NCBI GenBank assembly: GCA_051453625.1
Contig: JBOZIK010000001.1
Span: 65,860,288-65,924,287, forward strand
From: Welwitschia mirabilis
Taxonomy: Eukaryota; Gnetophyta; Gnetopsida; Welwitschiales
Direction: 5' to 3'
Length of the DNA stretch: 64,000 nucleotides
Shown here: one piece after another, positions 58,856 to 64,000 of the stretch
Layout of the letters: each line of letters starts with the position of its first letter
Position numbering within the stretch: the first letter of the stretch is position 1
Notes under the pieces: model-generated
Database searches by the model: none
Told to the model about the DNA's origin: nothing
The model's input: the letters and a program-made list of their open reading frames with translations, nothing else
Made by a program: the position numbers and the translations under genes

Positions 58856-58955
58856 NNNNNNNNNNNNNNNNNNNNNNNNNNNNNNNNNNNNNNNNNNNNN
58901 NNNNNNNNNNNNNNNNNNNNNNNNNNNNNNNNNNNNNNNNNNNNNNNNNNNNNNN
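58856..58955. other. Assembly gap (100 N)
   Basis: Exactly 100 N between the LTR-like insertion and duplication unit H2. Confidence 0.99.
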
Positions 58956-58967
58956 CCGGGGAATAGG

Positions 58968-61159
58968 CTTAGAACCTTATGATAAGATAAGCCATTATCA
59001 TAGCAATTGAAATTCTAGATCTACATTACTAGAGCTTTGATGGATGATGCTAAATAGCATTTTAATGATGGAGAAATTCAAGCTACATGATGAAATGAGT
59101 AAAAAGCTAAAGAATGATTAATCCTTACGGTAAATTCTACTCTTATAACCCTTCTTGAGATTAAAGATATTCATTATTATTATTAATAGATGGATAATGA
59201 TAAAGTGCCTTAGATAATAAGATATACATATGTAGCCTTTAGTCTTACTTAACTCATTTAGAACTAGGTTGTAAGATTAATCCACTAACTTATTATTGGT
59301 AATGTTCTTTTTAGAGAATTCATTTGTTCCTAAAACACTAACAATACTAAAAGTGTAAATAATAGTATTAGTTTCTTTTGTCAGCTTAGCTCTAATAAGG
59401 TCTAGATAGCTTAGTGATTAATAAAGAAACATAATTAGTAATAAATTAAATATAAATATATAATTAATAGTCTTAAATATCAAATATGTAAAATTCAAGT
59501 TTAAAAATCATTCTTTCATAAGAATCACAAGTGAATTTCCAAGCTTGTAATTCTTTAGCAATATTTTATTTGAAATATTTTTTGGATAATTAGTAAAATA
59601 TTTAATAAGCATTAGAAATGATTATTCATAAGACAAACTATTAAGTAAGCTTAAGTTATTGTTATAATAGGATGTTAAGTAATAGGGGTCATTTAGATAA
59701 GAAAGATTATTTACTAAAAATATCAAATAGTATGAATGCAAGTGGTCTAGAGATGAATATTATATAAGAAAATATAGAAAAATTAGAATAATATAAAAGA
59801 TTCCATAAACACTAATACATCAAACATTTAGACCCTAATAATACATTAGAGGAACTAATGCTAAATGATGAACACTAAAGAACAATTAAAATTGGCTATT
59901 ACATGGCTAGTAAACATAGTTTCATTAATGATGAAATATCAAACATTAACAATTTACAAATCAAAACGCATTAACCAATATTATAGATACCATAGTAAAC
60001 TAGTAGTCCCATCTAGAATATTTCTTAGATTTAACAACATAGTTTCCTCATGAAACAATTATTCTTGCATTCACAAGGAGTGAGAAAAAAAGGTTTGAAA
60101 CACTATTTTAAGTAAATACATCAGCATGTCCATAGAAAATGTAAATTTAATAGAGGTCATTATAGATAGAATTCTCATATGGAATAAATCATGGAATGAT
60201 GAATGAATGACATGCCTTAACACTTAAGTTGTACTTGTATAGTTAAGGGTTGTTTAGAATTTTATTTTCTTGATATGTAAAAAGACATAAAATATGATCA
60301 AAATGGATTTTTTGGTCATTATAATTAGTTAAATAAATCCTTAATCTTCTTAGAATTTATTTGACTTTTACCCATTCTATAAGTTTGATAGGATAGTTTA
60401 ATAGTGGCTTTTAATTAGTTTATTAGAACTTATAATTCTCCAAAATTATTAGTAGCATTGTGGATCTGATGGAAACTATACTCTACTTGGGTTATTCACT
60501 TGCATGAAAGATAAGGTATGTTAAATGATCTATACAATAAAATCCAAGTATAAGTCTTTTCATATAATAATTTAATAATTGTAATGATGAAACTTGATTA
60601 GTGATAATTAAATACTAAAATGATATTTATTGCCTTAAATGTTTTAGTTATTAAAGTTTATGAGGTAAAATATGTAAATATTAGAATAGTAACATATCCT
60701 TTAAGTGGGATATATTATTGAGGTAATTGAAAATGATTATGATTTGGAAGCTCCATGGGCATGATTCACATTTTGTTCTTTTGTCCTTTCTAGAGAAAGG
60801 ATAACCCCTTTTGTAAGAGACATAGTTACCACCTTATTTAGAAGTAAGGTTTAGCATTGATAAATATTTTACTTAATTACATCAAGGATATTAAGCCCCT
60901 CCATTAATTTTTTTTTTTTTCGCATAAGGATTTATAAAATGTAGTTTTACATGTTTTTATGGTTTACTTTGATTGGTTATTAGTCTATTATTATTTAGAT
61001 AGATTTCTTGAGTTGTTAATTTAAGTAAGATCATTTTTAAATTGAATATAACTCTTCATTATAATTTCATATTTTAATAGATCACCTAAATTATGAATAA
61101 GAGTAATATCTCTTTTAAGTTAACTATACCCCTTTGTTGTAATATAGTTTTAACATCAT
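58968..61159. repeat. 2.1-kb duplication, unit H2
   Basis: Copy of 55984-58051. It differs by an extra segment of about 110 bp near 60890-61035 with a T-run, and lacks the LTR-like insertion. Confidence 0.9.
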
Positions 61160-64000
61160 TATAGATTTGATACGTATTTCTTATGTGAAGGTCTTTTAAG
61201 TTTGTGGATGTGAGAAAGACCCCATTATAAATTAACTACACCTCACAACTTAGCATCCCTTGTGTTGTTCTCTTCCCATCATGGTCATACTAAAGGATAA
61301 GTTTTAGATGTTACTAGATTATTTTACTCCTTAGATAACAACTAGAATCATGATGAGCACATACATCATTCTTAATAATGAATAGGTTTAAAAAGAGTAA
61401 CATGAATATTTTACTTCAATAATGCACATTTATGGATCTAAGAAAGACTTCTTTGACAAGTAACATATACCACTTTTAAGTCATGATGAAGAAAGGCCTA
61501 TTTTTATTAATACTAGATTAAAAAACATTATGTACAAATTTCTTCTAAGCATAAGAATCTTATGGATGGAATTAAAAAAATGTACACTAANNNNNNNNNN
61601 NNNNNNNNNNNNNNNNNNNNNNNNNNNNNNNNNNNNNNNNNNNNNNNNNNNNNNNNNNNNNNNNNNNNNNNNNNNNNNNNNNNNNNNNNNCTTAAAAACA
61701 TAATGGTTTATTATTGCAAAAGAGTCTACATTCGAATTTATTTAATAGATTTTTAATATGTTCTTGCTTATTTTTCATTATCTCACTTATTCATGTCATT
61801 AATGTATAAAATTTTATCTTACATGCTATACAAAAAGTTATACATTTACTTTAATAAGATAATTTATTTTGAAAAAAATAAATTTCAAAGGAAAATAATT
61901 TAAAGAAAAATAATCTTATGATGTGTCACATGCCATAAAGTATTAATAAAGTGGGTGTGTGTCATGTTTTTAATGTTATAACATAGTAATGATATAATCA
62001 TCATTTTGAGAGATGCTATGTTTTTTAATAATACATCAAATATGTTATCAATAAATTAACAAAAAATGACTCACTAGTTAAACTGAAAGTTAAACTACCA
62101 TCCAAGGAATATAACTCTTGCAAAAGAGGGTTGAATCCTCCTACACCCTTTGGTTAATTTTAAAAGTAGTTATTTGGTTTAGATGAAAGAAATGTATGAC
62201 ATTTGCATAAGATGGTGTATATCCTTAATGAACTAATCTAGTCCCCTTGTGGTTCTACATACTAAACCTTGTAAATGACCCTACTTACTTGGTTCATATA
62301 ACTAGATCCCTACTTTATGAAAAATTAAAATTAATTAGGGAGTATTCAATAATAAAAGATAAGCCATTAATATCATTCCTCTTTTAATGTATTTATTATT
62401 AATATTTTGGATATGTACATCTTTATTTGTGATTTAGACATTTTTCATATCTTTATCTATGATTAAGTATCATTGTTTAATTATTTTATTCAAATTTAAC
62501 TTCTAAATTTATTTTAATATATTATAACACCACAATTAGTATTAGATAAAAATTAATCTAATTTTAAATTTCTAACCATAGAAAAGTAAAAATATAATTT
62601 CACTAAGAATAAAAAGAAAATACATAGTATAATAAAGGCTTCTAGTAAAAATATCAAGCTATGTATCATGTACTTAAAAATGTTTTAAGAAATATTGAAT
62701 CACTCATGGTCAACATCCTCATGATAGTATGTGAGTAAAAGCCATCTAATAAAGGCTCAACTGGATTATGAAGAATTTTATTTTTAGTATTATCAAGAGA
62801 TAGATAATCCATGGTTATAAATTTATTATAGTAATGACTTAAAATAATTGTAACACATTGGAAAGATTCCTACAAATGTTTCTTAGATGCGTTACACTTA
62901 TGATACAAATTGAAGAGATATTTCTTATCTATGATAAGCCTCTTTAGGGATGTATTAAGAATATTCTCTAAATGTATAATATGAACATTATTTTATTATT
63001 TTTCTACTAAATTTGCCTTTGATTAAATAATCTTATTTTAAATAACTTAGTTATTTAATTAAAAAGAAATTATATTCACTTATAAATAAAGCAATTATTA
63101 TTACTTTAAAGTAAGAAGAAAGAAAGAAATTTATTTCCAATATTTAGGACCTTACTTTACCCATATTTAGCTATCAATTTTATGAAAATTCATGTAATGG
63201 TTAGCTACAAGTTCATTTATAATTAGTTTAAGATTTTGATGGATAAAATACCATGTATCATCTATAGGATAGAATAAAGAAAAATTTTTGAACCTTATAG
63301 CCTAGAATTATTCTTTAAGTCTTCATTTTAAATGATATTAAGATTAAAATATGTTACCACAACATGATCATTAATCAAATTATGTAATACTAGGGGCCTT
63401 TAATATTTTACCTTTCCTAATTTAAAAAGTGAGTCCTTGGGCCTTCAAAAATAAGCTCAGTTAGTAGGGTAAAAAGTCACTTTTACAAATTATAGATAGA
63501 AAGAAGAAGAAAGAAGGTAGGTAATTTCATAAATTTCAAAGTGATAGTGATTTATAAGTATATTGTATGAAAAATAAAATTAATGAAAGAATCCTAATAG
63601 AAGAAATAAACTTTTAAGAATTCATAGAAGGTATTACTAAGATATCATTTTTCTATAAAGATTCATCAATGTTGATTAGCTATTTAAAATGATCATCTTT
63701 TAATGTAGAAAAACTTAGAATTTAAGTCTTAACAAAGAAGGTAGATCTAGTAGATCACTTTCTTTAGAGTATAAATAAATACCTAAGTATTTATTATTAA
63801 TTCTAAACTTTTCTTTTTCTTAGGAAGAAAGGAAATGGAAGGGAATCATTTGAAATTCTTTCAATAATTAGTAAAAAAAATATTATAATAAATAATGCGA
63901 AGGGGTGAATAAGAAATAAAAAATAAAATAAGAATGTTTCTTTCATGATATTATGTTTTCTCTACCTCAAAGAAAGGGATTTCGCCTCTTGATCCTTAGC
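61160..64000. other. AT-rich DNA, nothing recognised
   Basis: No coding, LTR or RNA signal seen. The frame across 61562-61756 depends on N. Contains the 100-N gap at 61591-61690, whose flanks do not repeat each other. Confidence 0.4.
61591..61690. other. Assembly gap (100 N)
   Basis: Exactly 100 N; unlike most others its two sides show no duplication. Confidence 0.99.

Overview
This window looks like heterochromatic nuclear DNA of a seed plant. It is strongly AT-rich (roughly 70% or more by eye) and broken by 15 runs of N, mostly exactly 100 long. No intact protein-coding gene is visible. What can be recognised is decayed plant retrotransposon sequence. On the minus strand there are Ty3/gypsy gag, protease and reverse-transcriptase relics of Tat/Ogre type and gag-protease relics of Athila type. 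On the plus strand there is a non-autonomous LTR element primed by initiator tRNA-Met and a very small TRIM-type element. There is also a lone copia-like LTR on the minus strand and one captured or processed fragment of a plant alcohol dehydrogenase gene. The Tat and Athila lineages and the plant-type ADH motifs point to a plant; the species cannot be told.

Layout. 2.2-3.9 kb: two copies of a gypsy gag C-terminal linker. 4.4-6.1 kb: a block present three times around two gaps. 6.8-12.1 kb: a giant inverted repeat (arms over 1.2 kb) in several partial copies, ending in a 68-bp alternating pyrimidine-purine tract. 14.6-15.0 kb: a cluster of decayed AGACGTCT-like palindromes. 15.1-22.2 kb: a 2.8-kb tandem duplication carrying a non-autonomous LTR element, complete in the second copy. 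26.0-26.5 kb: the TRIM. 26.9-38.9 kb: a Tat-type element fragment (LTR-gag-PR-RT, minus strand) and its roughly 5.5-kb duplicate. 39.4-43.8 kb: an Athila-type gag-PR with 5' LTR and primer-binding site. 43.2-50.6 kb: another duplicated block with a TTTGACTAAG minisatellite. 51.9-54.4 kb: the ADH relic next to a copia-like LTR. 56.0-61.2 kb: a 2.1-kb duplication split by an LTR-like insertion. The remainder is AT-rich DNA in which I recognise nothing.

The most useful structural result concerns the assembly. At most 100-N gaps the sequence after the gap goes back and repeats the sequence before it as a diverged copy. In three places the contigs on the two sides of an intervening contig overlap each other almost perfectly: 4875-5033 with 5905-6063, 8308-8337 with 9942-9971, and 45108-45167 with 48885-48944. 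The contig between them is a diverged copy of the same stretch. This suggests alternative haplotype or paralogue contigs threaded into the scaffold, so much of the apparent tandem duplication may be artificial.

Nothing here forms an operon or a functional pathway. The elements are linked by nesting, shared LTR families and shared decay (C to T and G to A).
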